Below are positions 1-11,500 of a stretch of DNA of 64,000 nt, one piece after another. Where the stretch lies: positions 124,001 through 188,000 of the forward strand of contig JADFUC010001328.1 in the NCBI GenBank assembly GCA_019722365.1. Reading direction: 5' to 3'. Source of the DNA: Lithospermum erythrorhizon. Its lineage: Eukaryota; Streptophyta; Magnoliopsida; Boraginales; Boraginaceae. Made by a program: the position numbers and the translations under genes. Within the stretch, counting starts at the first letter, position 1, and every line of letters starts with the position of its first letter. The notes beneath the pieces are model-generated. The model searched no databases. It was not told the DNA's origin and saw only the letters and a list, made by a program, of their open reading frames with translations.

Positions 1-1561
1 GTCTAGTTCTGCCTATAAGGGCCGAGTGGAGTCACCGACGCATTTAATCTATATATGTCACCTCGGGTTTCTCCTCTAGATCAAAGCGTTTCCCCATAGC
101 CTACCTTTTACTCCCATCATACTCATCACTCCCTATCATTCCCGCCTACCACCATGAGTCCCCCCACAACCAAACATGAAACTAAATTAACAATTGCATA
201 ATTAACTAACAATTCTATATCAAACTAACAATCACATTTCAATCCAATATCACATATCATAACTAATTCTTAATTTAATCAGTATTCAATCCAATATCAC
301 ATTCTATTCTCTAAATTGATCACATTTCAATCCAAAATCTCATTCTAAATAAATTCAAAAAAATATCAATCATATTCTAGTCAATTAAACTAACAATAAC
401 TAACAATAATATTTCACTGCCATTTAAATAAAATTTCATACTTCAATAATCACATTTCAATAATCAACTCAAATAATATTTCAATCACATTAACTAACAA
501 TAATATTTCAATAATCAAATGTCAATATTTCAATAATCAAGCATTTAACTACTACAATATTTAAATAAATCACATTTAACTAACAATAATATTTAAATAA
601 TCACATTTCAATAATCAAACTAACAATAATATTTAAATAATCACACTAACAAATAACTCAAACTAACAATAAATCAAAATAACAATAATCAAACTAATAC
701 ACAGCTTAAATAATGACATTTCAATAATCAAACTAACAATAATATTTCAATCACATTTAACTAACAATAATATTTCAATCACATTTCAATAATTAAAGCA
801 TCAATAATCTTCAATAATAATATTTCAAAATATTTCAATCACATTTCAATAATAAAAAACAATAAGACAATAATTCAAAAAATTAAAATTGAAATTGAAA
901 TTAAAACAATAATTCAATCTCTAACAATAAAATTGAAATTAAAAAATAATTAAACTAACTAACAATAATTTAAACACATTCAATAACCAACACACTGAAA
1001 AAACAAAAAACTAACCTTAAAACGTATGAGAACTCTCAGCAAATCTAAAAACAAGTGGACGAGGAGTACTGGGGCGGAATCAGTGGGGGATTAGCTGAGT
1101 ATGAATCGCAGGCGGAGGAGGTGGGCGAAAAGAGGTGGAGGAGTGGCCATGAAAGAGGTGGGGGGAAGTTTGAAACTATTCTGCTTGGACGAATTATTTC
1201 TCAATATATAGCGTATGAACGGCGCTTTGACTCCGGCGTCAGCGTATTAAATAATATATAATTAATTTTGTATTTAATTTTAAACGGTTACGCACTGCAA
1301 TTCCCGACACCAACGCTATATTTTAAATTTATCTTATTATTACTTTTTAAGAGAATAAACACTTAAATACCTCTAAATAATACCCGACGCCTCAACTATT
1401 TTGATTTTATAATTATTTTCAAATCTAAAAAGTCAATTAATACCTGCCTCTAGACCTATGCCATTCTCGACGCCAAGCTTACGACCCTTACATACATATA
1501 TCGGCTTATACAACCGATGCCAACGAATTAGTCCCGACACAGTAAAAATTTTCCAGTAGTG
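1..1561. mobile_element. CACTA (En/Spm-type) transposon, one terminal part
   Basis: The right edge at 1549-1561 reads ttttccagtagtg, whose complement CACTACTGGAAAA is the characteristic terminus of plant CACTA elements. Inside it are subterminal motifs of the cccgacgcc / cccgacacc type (near 1300-1320, 1383-1392, 1532-1540), as expected for transposase-binding arrays. The other end lies outside the window. No transposase reading frame is visible; the 68-codon frame at 1055-1261 resembles nothing I know. The family call rests on the terminus and subterminal repeats only. Confidence 0.6.
181..1000. repeat. AT-rich degenerate short-period repeat inside the CACTA element
   Basis: The stretch is built from recurring words such as cacatttcaataatc, aactaacaataat and aatatttcaa in variable order. 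There is no coding potential. It probably arose by slippage within the non-coding interior of the element. Confidence 0.7.
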
Positions 1562-1938
1562 TAATTTGTGGTTTGTTTACTGATATTGAAGATTTTTGTA
1601 AAAATAAACTAATTATTGACTGCATCAATAATAATGATGGATTGTTTCTTGGGATTTTTCTTCATTTGATTAATCGGATAATAACTTTCTTCATCAGTGT
1701 CATGCATGCTTCATCTGCTGCATGCATGCTTCTTGATATTAAATTAATAATACCTAACTCATATTCACATTGTAATAAGAATTTATAGAAAGAATGTGAA
1801 ATTATATTTAATAAATCACGAATATACGAGTAATGTAGGTCTATTTATAGGTACAATATGAAATATTTATGATAATAATACTAACTTGATACTCAAATTA
1901 TTACTAAAACTAATATGTTAATAATAATAATAAATAAT
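1562..1938. other. Intergenic DNA, nothing recognised
   Basis: AT-rich spacer between the CACTA end and the MITE at 1939. A 71-codon frame at 1573-1788 shows no recognisable protein features. Confidence 0.5.
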
Positions 1939-2135
1939 GGTTTTTCTAGAATGTGCCCTTAGGGCATAGGTTAAGTCTTATCAAATTGATTATTTACTAC
2001 TATTATGGTATTAATTAGCTTATTTAATTTATTTATTATCCTATAATGGTGGAACTATCTATGGAAACTAGAGATATGAACTAATATATAATGAGAAAAA
2101 TGTGAAATCTTCTAAGGACACATTCTAGAAAAACC
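1939..2135. mobile_element. MITE with about 23-bp terminal inverted repeats
   Basis: The left end at 1939-1961 (ggtttttctagaatgtgccc and on) and the right end at 2113-2135 (its near-perfect complement, ending in cattctagaaaaacc) form inverted repeats around a roughly 150-bp AT-rich core without coding potential. The flanks are both TAA-rich, so a clean target-site duplication cannot be read and the superfamily (Mutator-like or other) stays open. Confidence 0.7.
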
Positions 2136-3780
2136 CTAATAATAATAATTAATACTAATAACATCTTCTGGAATCTTCGATCCACGCGTTAATACCCTCC
2201 CCTCAAGCCATAGAACTTTGGGGTGAATCGTGGTCTAACTCAGTGTCAAGTACTCAAATTTACGAAGAAAACATCTAAATCTTCATAAAGATTCTTCATC
2301 TTCATCAGTGTGTATAGGCTACTACTAATCACCCATTACTCTATCACCCTCCCTCAAACTCATGATAATTTGATAGAATTATAATGTGTTTCCAACAATA
2401 AGAAAACATCGGCGAAAATACATCGCCGGACCATCAACAAGCCGGAAATACGTTGGCGAAAGACCAAAACATTGGAGGAAGATTATCGCCAGCGAACCAA
2501 AACACCAAAACATAGGCGGACGGAAGAACATTGCCAGAGAACCAAAATACCAAAATATGAGAACATCATTCTTTTCGAACCCAACATAATTGTTGCATAT
2601 AACTGATGCAACATACATCATACTCGAGGCTAACATGTATAAAAAATTTACCCGACTCGAAACAAATTAATTTTCTCCAACATGGAAAAATCAGTTAATA
2701 GAGTCCAACTAGTACTACAATAATTGGTCACAACATAACCCAAAATCAAATCACTTTTACAGATGAATGTCATTGACAAGACTTTCATCAACCACAAATG
2801 AATGTCATTGACAAGACTTTCATAAACCACTTCATCAACCAATATCTTGGGTCCCTGATAGCAACGCTCGCTCAAAAAATAATGAAGAAACAATAATCAA
2901 AGACTTGATTCATCGGCGACATAGTACTATACCGGAAAGAAACAATGAAAAAATATCATCGACGGCGTGACACTTCGCTGGAAATTCAAACGAACGAAGA
3001 ACACCTTAATTTTCGAACATTGTAAAAATTTGTATCAACTAAGAACACCATTCTTTATTTTCGAACCCAATACCATGAAAGTAAATAGTTTACTAGACTG
3101 GTAGTATGTTCTCCAACCTCCAAAACACTGTACTCTTGAATAAGTCATGATGAGCCACAAACGTATTCAAATTCTTGAAGACTACTAATCAACCAGAGGG
3201 ATGATTATATCTAGAAGTACACGACAACAGCACTATGGAGGAAATAAAGCTTCAACAGAGGCTCAATAACAAACTAATTTCAAAAGCAACCAAACAACTG
3301 AACAAGGAATATAAATTCCTTGCCGAACCTTTCTTCAAAACCTCATCTTTCACTTAAAAACTCAAGCACTTGTTCTCTGAATTAGAAATTACTCATGTAT
3401 GCCACAATATTTTTTTTTTTTGAATAAAATACTCCGTAACAAACTAGTAAAAGGAAGAAAATAAAAAGCATCAACTTGCAAAAACTAATATCAAACAAGA
3501 ACAGAAATAAAACAAAAGGAGAAAAAATATGAATTGGTTCATGGGTGGCTATTCACGGTGTGGTTACTACCTCAATACGAATGGGTAGACTTTGGCTGCA
3601 TCATGAATGATGAAGAACGTGAAATCAGACAATAAATTTGATAAAATATATTGTAAAAATAAACATTAGGTCGAAATACAGTCCATTATCGGAGAAGTTA
3701 AGGTCGACTTTGCGTCCCGAACTTCTCCCGAACTCCTACTGACACTACATATCGGAAGATCGGGACATAGATCGGGACCT
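2136..3780. other. Degenerate retroelement-like spacer
   Basis: No gene recognised. On the minus strand 2340-2400 carries a purine-rich tract (gagggagggtg) close to a tgttggaaac motif, the sort of elements found at copia LTR borders, and 2200-2220 has a second gaggggagggt tract. With the RNase H fragment just above, this may be the LTR side of an old copia insertion. The boundaries cannot be set by eye. Confidence 0.3.
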
Positions 3781-3789
3781 ATAACTCCC

Positions 3790-4130
3790 GACCATGTCCC
3801 GACAATGTCACCTCAAGCCGTGTACGAAGATCAAAAAATGCCCAACTTGCGTATAAAAACTCAAACCGGCTGCCTCGAGAGCCTTGGTAAAAATATCCGC
3901 CAACTGATTCGTAGTAGAAACATGAGACATCCGAATAACACCTGCCAACAACGCATCCCGCAAGAAATGGCAATCAATCTCAATATAAGCCAGACGCCAT
4001 GAAAAACCGGGTTCTCAGGCCAAATAAATAGCCGATCGATTGTCACAAAAAGACCTCCATTACCGCTTCAGATGTGGTACCAAGTGCCAGCAAGAGATCT
4101 TCAACCACTTCAACTCATATGGGTGGGGCA
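3790..4130 (-). pseudogene. Ty1-copia RNase H fragment, C-terminal end of pol
   Basis: On the minus strand, joined across frames, the translation contains copia RNase H landmarks in order: CDNRSAIYLA-like, ENPVFH, YIEIDCHFLRDA, VIRMSHVSTTNQLADIFTKAL and a closing FDLRTRLE-like segment. Known family behaviour: these residues lie at the C terminus of copia polyprotein, shortly before the polypurine tract. At least two frame changes break it, one near 4030-4060 and one just after the TKAL motif. It is a dead remnant. No integrase was recognised nearby. Confidence 0.75.
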
Positions 4131-4199
4131 GAACCGCCATGGGACATCGATACCGAAATTTCTGCTAACGGTCCCGAACATGTCCCGACAATGTAAGAT

Positions 4200-5225
4200 A
4201 TATAAAGTGCATTTTGGCCCATATTTAGGTATGACACTCATTTAAATACTTACGGAGTAATAATACTAATTCCTCTGATATTACTAAAACTAATATGGTA
4301 ATAATATCTTGTGGAATGTTCCGAATTCATGTCAATACATTGTAACTCCTGTTGAGGGAATGATTTTTCAACTGTACTCTTTTTTATTTTTAAGTTATTT
4401 TTTAATTAAAAAATTGCATGAGCGATTGATAATAATAGCCTTGTCGGAGAAGGGAGTCATCGATCTACTCATCTTATTTTTAATATTATCCATTTTATGT
4501 TCATTCAGCTTTCTGAATAATTTTGCAGTGATCTTGTTTTAGCTTGTTTCCTTTATATTATTTCTCTTATATATGCTTGTAATTATTGTTTACGTCTAAT
4601 GGCTAGATTTGGTGAATTAAATACATTAAAATTATAAATTTATCTATCTACGTTCACGACCAATCAAGAATGTGGAATATTACAATTATGGCTCTTATTG
4701 TATTGCAATCGTAGCAAGTGATACAATGTAATAGTATTGAGTTTATAATCGAGGTTAATGATTTAAGATTGACGTAGTTAATATTACTGCATCACAATTG
4801 ATTTGATCGTAAAAATGTCTAAGAAGAAATTGGTGCATCTAAGAAGAAATTGGTGCTCCCCATTCATTGTCAATAATGATTGTATCACAATTGATTCGTA
4901 AATTTGTTTAACGAAAAATTAATGTCATGTATCATTCGCTCTTTTGAAGTGCCGATTTTAGGGGAAAACAATCCATTAAAATCTGCCAACTATCTAGAGG
5001 CCATTGTTACTCTTAACTTACTAATGGCATAGCTAAAAGTTTTCGTCTCAAATGGTCCATAAACGCTATCTTTTGACAAAAACTTCATTCTAACCAATGC
5101 TAAATTTGTGGTAGACATGCACAAGAAAATCACTAAATAGTTGCCTACTTCATACATCACGCTACTTCATATTTTTCAATCATCATTTTCTTGATGTTAC
5201 ATTCAATGTTCAAAGACTCAAAAAA
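4200..5225. other. Intergenic DNA upstream of the PMEI-derived gene
   Basis: AT-rich DNA with no recognised gene. An acggagta word near 4253-4260 resembles a Stowaway-type end without a visible partner. The promoter of the gene starting at 5226 should lie here, but I see no convincing TATA box. Confidence 0.4.
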
Positions 5226-5544
5226 ATGGCACATAGAAATAGTCCAAAACTCATTATCATATCATTTTGCTTTTGTATTTTGTTAAATGATGGATCTTCA
5301 TTTCATGTCAAAGCTCCACAACCCCAACCAATTCAAACATCAGTGAAAAATTCAAATTCTGCTACTTCTACATCAAAGAGAGAGGAAGTAGTACAACTAT
5401 TATCACAACTTAAAGGATCAGCCTCTTCGTCGGCTAATATTAATATTGTACTCCACAAATTATGCGAAGTATGTGATTGCCCTACTCTTTGTGATAAATC
5501 ATTTCAAGTGGCATCAGAAGGAAGGGAATCACCCCCTCCACCTG
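5226..5544 (+). other. Exon 1: signal peptide, linker and PMEI-type Cys hairpin
   Basis: This is one of the exons of the large gene, 319 nt, ending in phase 1. The segment at about 5435-5515 corresponds to the spacers found later between mini-exons, but the donor-like GGTAATG is GGCTAAT here, so the hairpin stays coding. If intron 1 is not spliced, the frame closes at 5576, giving a 116-residue secreted peptide. Confidence 0.6.
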
Positions 5545-8500
5545 GTAATAATGCTAGTCCCTTCATCCCAAAATGATTATCCCATTTTGACTTTCACGAT
5601 CTCCAAGACACGGCTTAAAACATAAATATCTCTAATTATAGCATGAAAATAATAAAAAGTTGATATTTCAAAAATATATATTGAAACGAATCTAACAAGA
5701 TCTCACATGCCTATATTATTTCTTATCGGCTAATGAGAATTCATGATCAAAATAGTGAAATGAGACAATCTTTTTGAAATGCAGGGAGTATTAATAAAAC
5801 TATACGAACTACTCGAATGTCCTCTTCCCTAACTTGAATTAAATCAATTCCGTCAATGCAGGTCCCTTACAAGATACTCCAAGACAAGTCGAAGGATCAG
5901 ATTCAAAACAAACCAAAGAATCAACCCCTACATCAGGTAATGTAAATATATTTTTTCAAAAGATAATGTGATGTGTAAAAATGACTAGTTCTCTAACTTG
6001 AAATTGATTCTTTCAATATAGTTTCTTCATATGATATTCCAACACAAACCGAAGGATCAACAGCTACACCAGGTAATGATAAAATTGTTTCGAAAAAGAT
6101 AATTGGCATTTAGAAATGACATGTTCTCTATCTTAAATGGATTCTCTCAATGTATGTAGCTCCTTATACTCCAACAGAAACCAAAGGGTCGGATTCAAAA
6201 CAAACCTCAGGATCAACACCTACATCTGGTAATTTAAGATTATTTTCAAAAGATTATATGACGTCTAACAATGGATCATTCTCTATATATCTTGAAATGG
6301 ATTTTCCTACAATACAGTTCCTTCACCTGATACTCCAACAGAAGATAAAGGTTCAGCCCCTATATCAGGTAATGTTATGATTGTTTCAAAAGATATAGAA
6401 ATGTCATGTTCTCTATCTTGAAATGGATTCTCTCATCAGAAGTTCCTTTCCATCCTGGATAAACCAACACCAAACAAAGGTTCGATACAAAAGAAACTCC
6501 AAAGGATCGATTCAAAAAGAAATCAAGAATCACCCAACATCGCAGATTCGCTTTCAAGCAGTACGTGATACACAAAAAATGCCACCTTCTCAATCATGAA
6601 ACATATTCTCCCAATACAGTTCCTTCATCTGATACTCCAACAAAATCAACCTCTACGTCAGGTAATGTCAACATATTTTTCAAAAAATAATGTGACGTCT
6701 AGAATTGTCATGTTTTCTATCTGGAAGTGGCTTCTCTCAATGTAGTTCCTTCATACGATACAAAGCAAACTAAAGGATCAGAGTCAAAAGAAACAAAAGG
6801 CTCATCAACTCCTACATCAGGTAATCCTAAGATTGTTTTCAAAAGAGTATGTGAGGCGTAAAAATGCCACGTTCTCTATCTTGAAAATAATTCTCGCAAT
6901 GCAGTTCCTTCACATGATACTCCCACAGAAGCCAAAGGGTCCGATTCAGTAAAAACAAAGTTCAAAGAATCGTAACTCCCTAAGCATCGTAATGTTCGAT
7001 TGTTCTCGAAATATTAAGTGAGATATAGAAATGCCACGCACTCTATAGTAAAAAGATTAATCAATGTAGTTAATTCAAGATCAACTCCAAATCGAAGAAA
7101 AAGGAATGTGTATTCTAAAACAAACCAAAGAATCAACCCCCACATCAGGTAATGTTAAGAATTTTTTCAAAAGATTATGTGATGTCTACAATTGTCATGT
7201 TCTCTACCTTGAAATGGCTTCCCTTAATGTAGTTACTTCATATGATACACCAACACCAAACAAAGCGGTCGTGACATAAAAAGAAATCAAAGTGATCAAA
7301 TCTAAAGAAATCGGCGATCAACTCCCTACATCAATCCTAAGATTGTTTTCAAAAGAAGTATGTGATGCCTAAAAATGCCATGTGTGTCTATCTTGAAAAT
7401 ATTACTTGCAATGCAGTTCCTTCATATGATACTCCCACGGAAGCCAAAGGGTCCGATTCAAAAGAAACCAAAGAATCAACCTCCCTCACGTAAGCATTGT
7501 TCCTCAAAATATTACGCGGAGGTATGTAAATGCCACTTTCATATTAAATAGACACCAATGTAGTTCCTTCACATCAAACTCCAATCGGGGGTTTATGGAT
7601 CAAATTCAAAACAAACCAAAGAATCAACCCCTACACCAGGTAATGTTAAGAATTTTTTCAAAAAATTATGTGACGTCTAGAATTGTCATGATCTCTATCT
7701 TGAAATGGTTTTTCTCAATATAGTTACTTCATATGATACACCCAAATACTGCATAAAAAGAGTCGATACAAAAACAAACAAAAGTGATCGTGATTCAAAA
7801 AGAAACCAAAGTGCTCAACTCTCACATCGTAATCCTAAGATTATTTTCAAAAAGAGTACGTGATTTTAAAAAATGTCACGCCTCACATTGAAAACAATTT
7901 TCAGCTAAATGCGCTCCTTCACATCAACTCCAACCGGCCAAGTGGGTCCATTCAAAACAAACCAGCAAAGAATAATCAACCCCTACATCAGGTAATGTTA
8001 AGATTGTTCTCAAAATATTACATGAGATATAGAAATGCCACTCTGTCTATATTAAACAAATTAATCAATGTAGTTCCTTCACATCAAACTCCAACTGAAA
8101 CCAAAGGATCAGATTCAAAACAAACCAAAGAATCAACCCCTACATCAGGTAATGTTAAGAATTTTTTCAAAAGATTATGTGACGTATATAATTGCCATGT
8201 TCTCTATATTGAAATGTCTTTCCTCAATGTAGTTACTTCATATGATATACCAACACCGTATTAAAAGTGGTCGATACAAAACAAACCAAAGCACCGATTC
8301 AAAAAACAAACCAAAGAGGATCAACTAATTCATCGGGCACGGGTCATAACGTGGACAAATAATTATGAAACATATGAAATAACATTGTAATATATCTTTA
8401 ATTTGTTTCCTCTCAATTGTGAAGTTCTTTGGCTACTTCCTTTAAAGATTCAAACAGATATATGGCTCCGCTGTAATCTCAATCATGTACTAAAAATTAG

Positions 8501-11500
8501 GTGACACATATAGTAACCCTTTGCTCTTTTTCATTTTTTTGCTCCCAATATAGGGTCACCAAGCAAAGGATCTACCTCCTTCAACTCAAAAACAAACCCC
8601 TACAACAAGTAATACTAAAGTCGAATTTCAACAAATATGTAGCAGCAATACGCGATAATCCTACTCTATAAGCAAGTGAAATCAAGCTTCCTCAAATGTG
8701 CAAAGTGAAAGACCGATGTTAGAAGCCTCGCCTCTGATATCTCTTTAAAGGAAGCGAATTATCGAATATTGTCAAAGTTATTAAGACACACACTAATACT
8801 CAAGGAACATCTACAGAGTCCAACAATGCACAAGTACTTTGATAAATGTACTTAATCTTCAAAAAGGCAACCCAAGCATTTTTCGCCATGATGTCGACAC
8901 CAGTTTAAATGCAACTCTAAGTGCTGCGCGTTGCTGTAAAGCATCGGTTTTTGGGGTTTAGTTCGCTTTCTTCCATGTTTAGTTAAAACCGTAAGTCGAT
9001 TTTGAAGATGACTAGCAATTGTCTTTCTATCACTGCTCAATTTCAAACCCAAAAGCAAACTCAATTACAAGGAGGAAACCAATTCAATAATGCTGGATCA
9101 ATCTCTCCTTCAAGTAATATAAATATTTGATTAAAAATATATGTGATGTCTCTCATTACCATTCTCTCTATTTTTAAACGATTTCTCTTAATGCAGGTTC
9201 ACCAAGCAAAGCGCCAACCTCTTCATCAGGTAATGGTAACCATTAAGAAATATAGCCATCTTTGCCTAAAAGACAAGAATATAGGGATTTAATACACAAC
9301 TGAATCAAAAAAAAAAAAAATTAACACCTTTATTTAGCCATCTCTCAAACTTGAAATGGTGTCTCAAATGTAGGTTCGATAAATAAAGGATCAATTTTTC
9401 CCTCAAGCAATGGAGGTTTCTCATTTGAAGATTCAACGACAAAAGGATCAATCTCTACCTCTGGTAAAGTAAATCTAGAAATCAAAAAAAATATATAACA
9501 CGTTTACTTATCGTTCTCTCTAGTCTCTACCTCGAAATGATTTCTTTCAATGCAGGTTCAATAAATAAAGGATCAATTTCTCCATCGGGTAATGTTAATC
9601 TTCTAATAAATATAAGTTGAGCCTCAAATATGCTCAAAATGATTTTAATGCAGGTTCACCAAGCAAAGGACCAATTTCTTCATCAGGTAATGGTAACCAT
9701 TAAGAAATATAAAAACATATGTGGTAATTTACTCTTTGCCTAGAAAGATATAGCAAAAATAGAGATTTTGTAATATTATTAATGAACTCAAAAAATTTAA
9801 CACTCATTTATCAATCTCAAACTTGAAATGGTGTTCAAAATGTAGGTTCGATAAATGCTGATCAATTTTCCTCAAGCAATGGAGGCTTCTCAGTCGAAAG
9901 ATTCAACAAACAAAAAGAATCAATCTCCTCCTCGTAAATAAAAATCTAGAAATCAAAAAATTGGTATAACACGCCATTTCTTATAGTTCTTCTATTCAAA
10001 TGTGATTTCTTTCACGCAGTGTTCACAACAAAGGATCTATTTCTCCATCGTGCAATATAAATCTTGTAATAAATATAAGAAGTACCTCGAAAATACCTCT
10101 ATGATATACCTTTTAACGATTTTTCCTAATGCAAAGTTCACTAAGCAAAAGCGGACCAACCTCTTCATCAGTAATGGAAATCTATTAAGAAATATGAAAC
10201 ATATGTGATAACTCTGCTTTGAAACAATTACATAACACCTTTGTTTATCCATCTCTCAACTTTGAAACTGTGTCTAAAATGCATGTTCGATAAATAAAGG
10301 ATCAATTTCTCCCTCAAGCAATGGCGGTTTTTCATTTGAAGATTCCACAACAAAGGGATCAACCCAAGGACAAACCACGGCATCAAGTAATGCTAAAGTT
10401 GACCTCAAACAAATTTCAGTGGATGCTGAACAAATCTCGGGTCTATGCGTTTAAATCAAGCCCAAATGTGCAAAGTGAAGACTCCGATGTTAAATACCGC
10501 TCTGAGATCACTTTGAAGGCTTAATTTCCTTCATCGACCTCCGCAAAGTATTGCCAAAGTTTTGTCAAGACACATGCTAATGCTCAAGGAACATCTCAAA
10601 GAGTCCAACAATGCACAAGTATTTTTGATAATGTAATTTCTAATCTTCAAAAGGCAGCCCAAGCATTCGCTTTCTCAAGATATTAACACCATGAAGACTA
10701 CGCTAAATGCCGGGCCAGAATAAGGACACGGATGTAATGGATGTGCTGGGTCCGGGTTCGATTTCTTCCATGTCTAGCTATGCAACCAAGTTGACTAGCA
10801 TGACTAGTAATTGTCTTTCTATCACTATTCAATTCCAATCCCAAAAACTAATTTCACCATAAGGTGGAAACAATTTCGCCTGTAGAAAACAAATCTCAAT
10901 GTCGGATCAATCTCTCTCTCCTTCAGGTAATGAAAATATTTTATTAAAAATATATTATGTGATGTTTCTCATTACCATTCGCTCTATTTTAAAATGGTTT
11001 CTCCAAATGTAGGTTCAACAACCAAAGGATCAATATCTCCATCAGGTAATTTTGATCTTATACTATAACAACTATGTATTTTATTACTTATAACATAACT
11101 TCAAATTATTTCTTCCAAATTGTGTTCACTCAACAAAAAGGACCAATAACTTCATCATCGTAAAAGTAAAAGTTTCCTATAGAAATATAATATGAAAATA
11201 TGTTATAACTCTAATATCTTCATTCTTTTAAATGATTTCTTACTATGTAGGGTTTTCATTTGAAGATTCAACACATGCCAAAGGATCAATCGCTCCATCA
11301 GGTAATGCTAATATTGTATTCAAAATTTTTTATGTAATGACTATGATTATGGATTTGTATGTATTCAAATGGTCTCTCTCAATATAGGTTCCTCAGCCCA
11401 TTCCCCAACTTCGACACAAGGAAAAACATCTGCATCAAGTGATGCTAAATCTGATGTCAAACAAATATGCGATGCTTGTGATAACCCGTCTCTCTGTGTT

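Noticed and set aside
5226..5576. Treating the 116-codon frame as a complete small secreted peptide
   Set aside because: Possible if intron 1 is retained, but the donor at 5545 joins exon 2 in frame with the repeated motif, so the multi-exon model is preferred.
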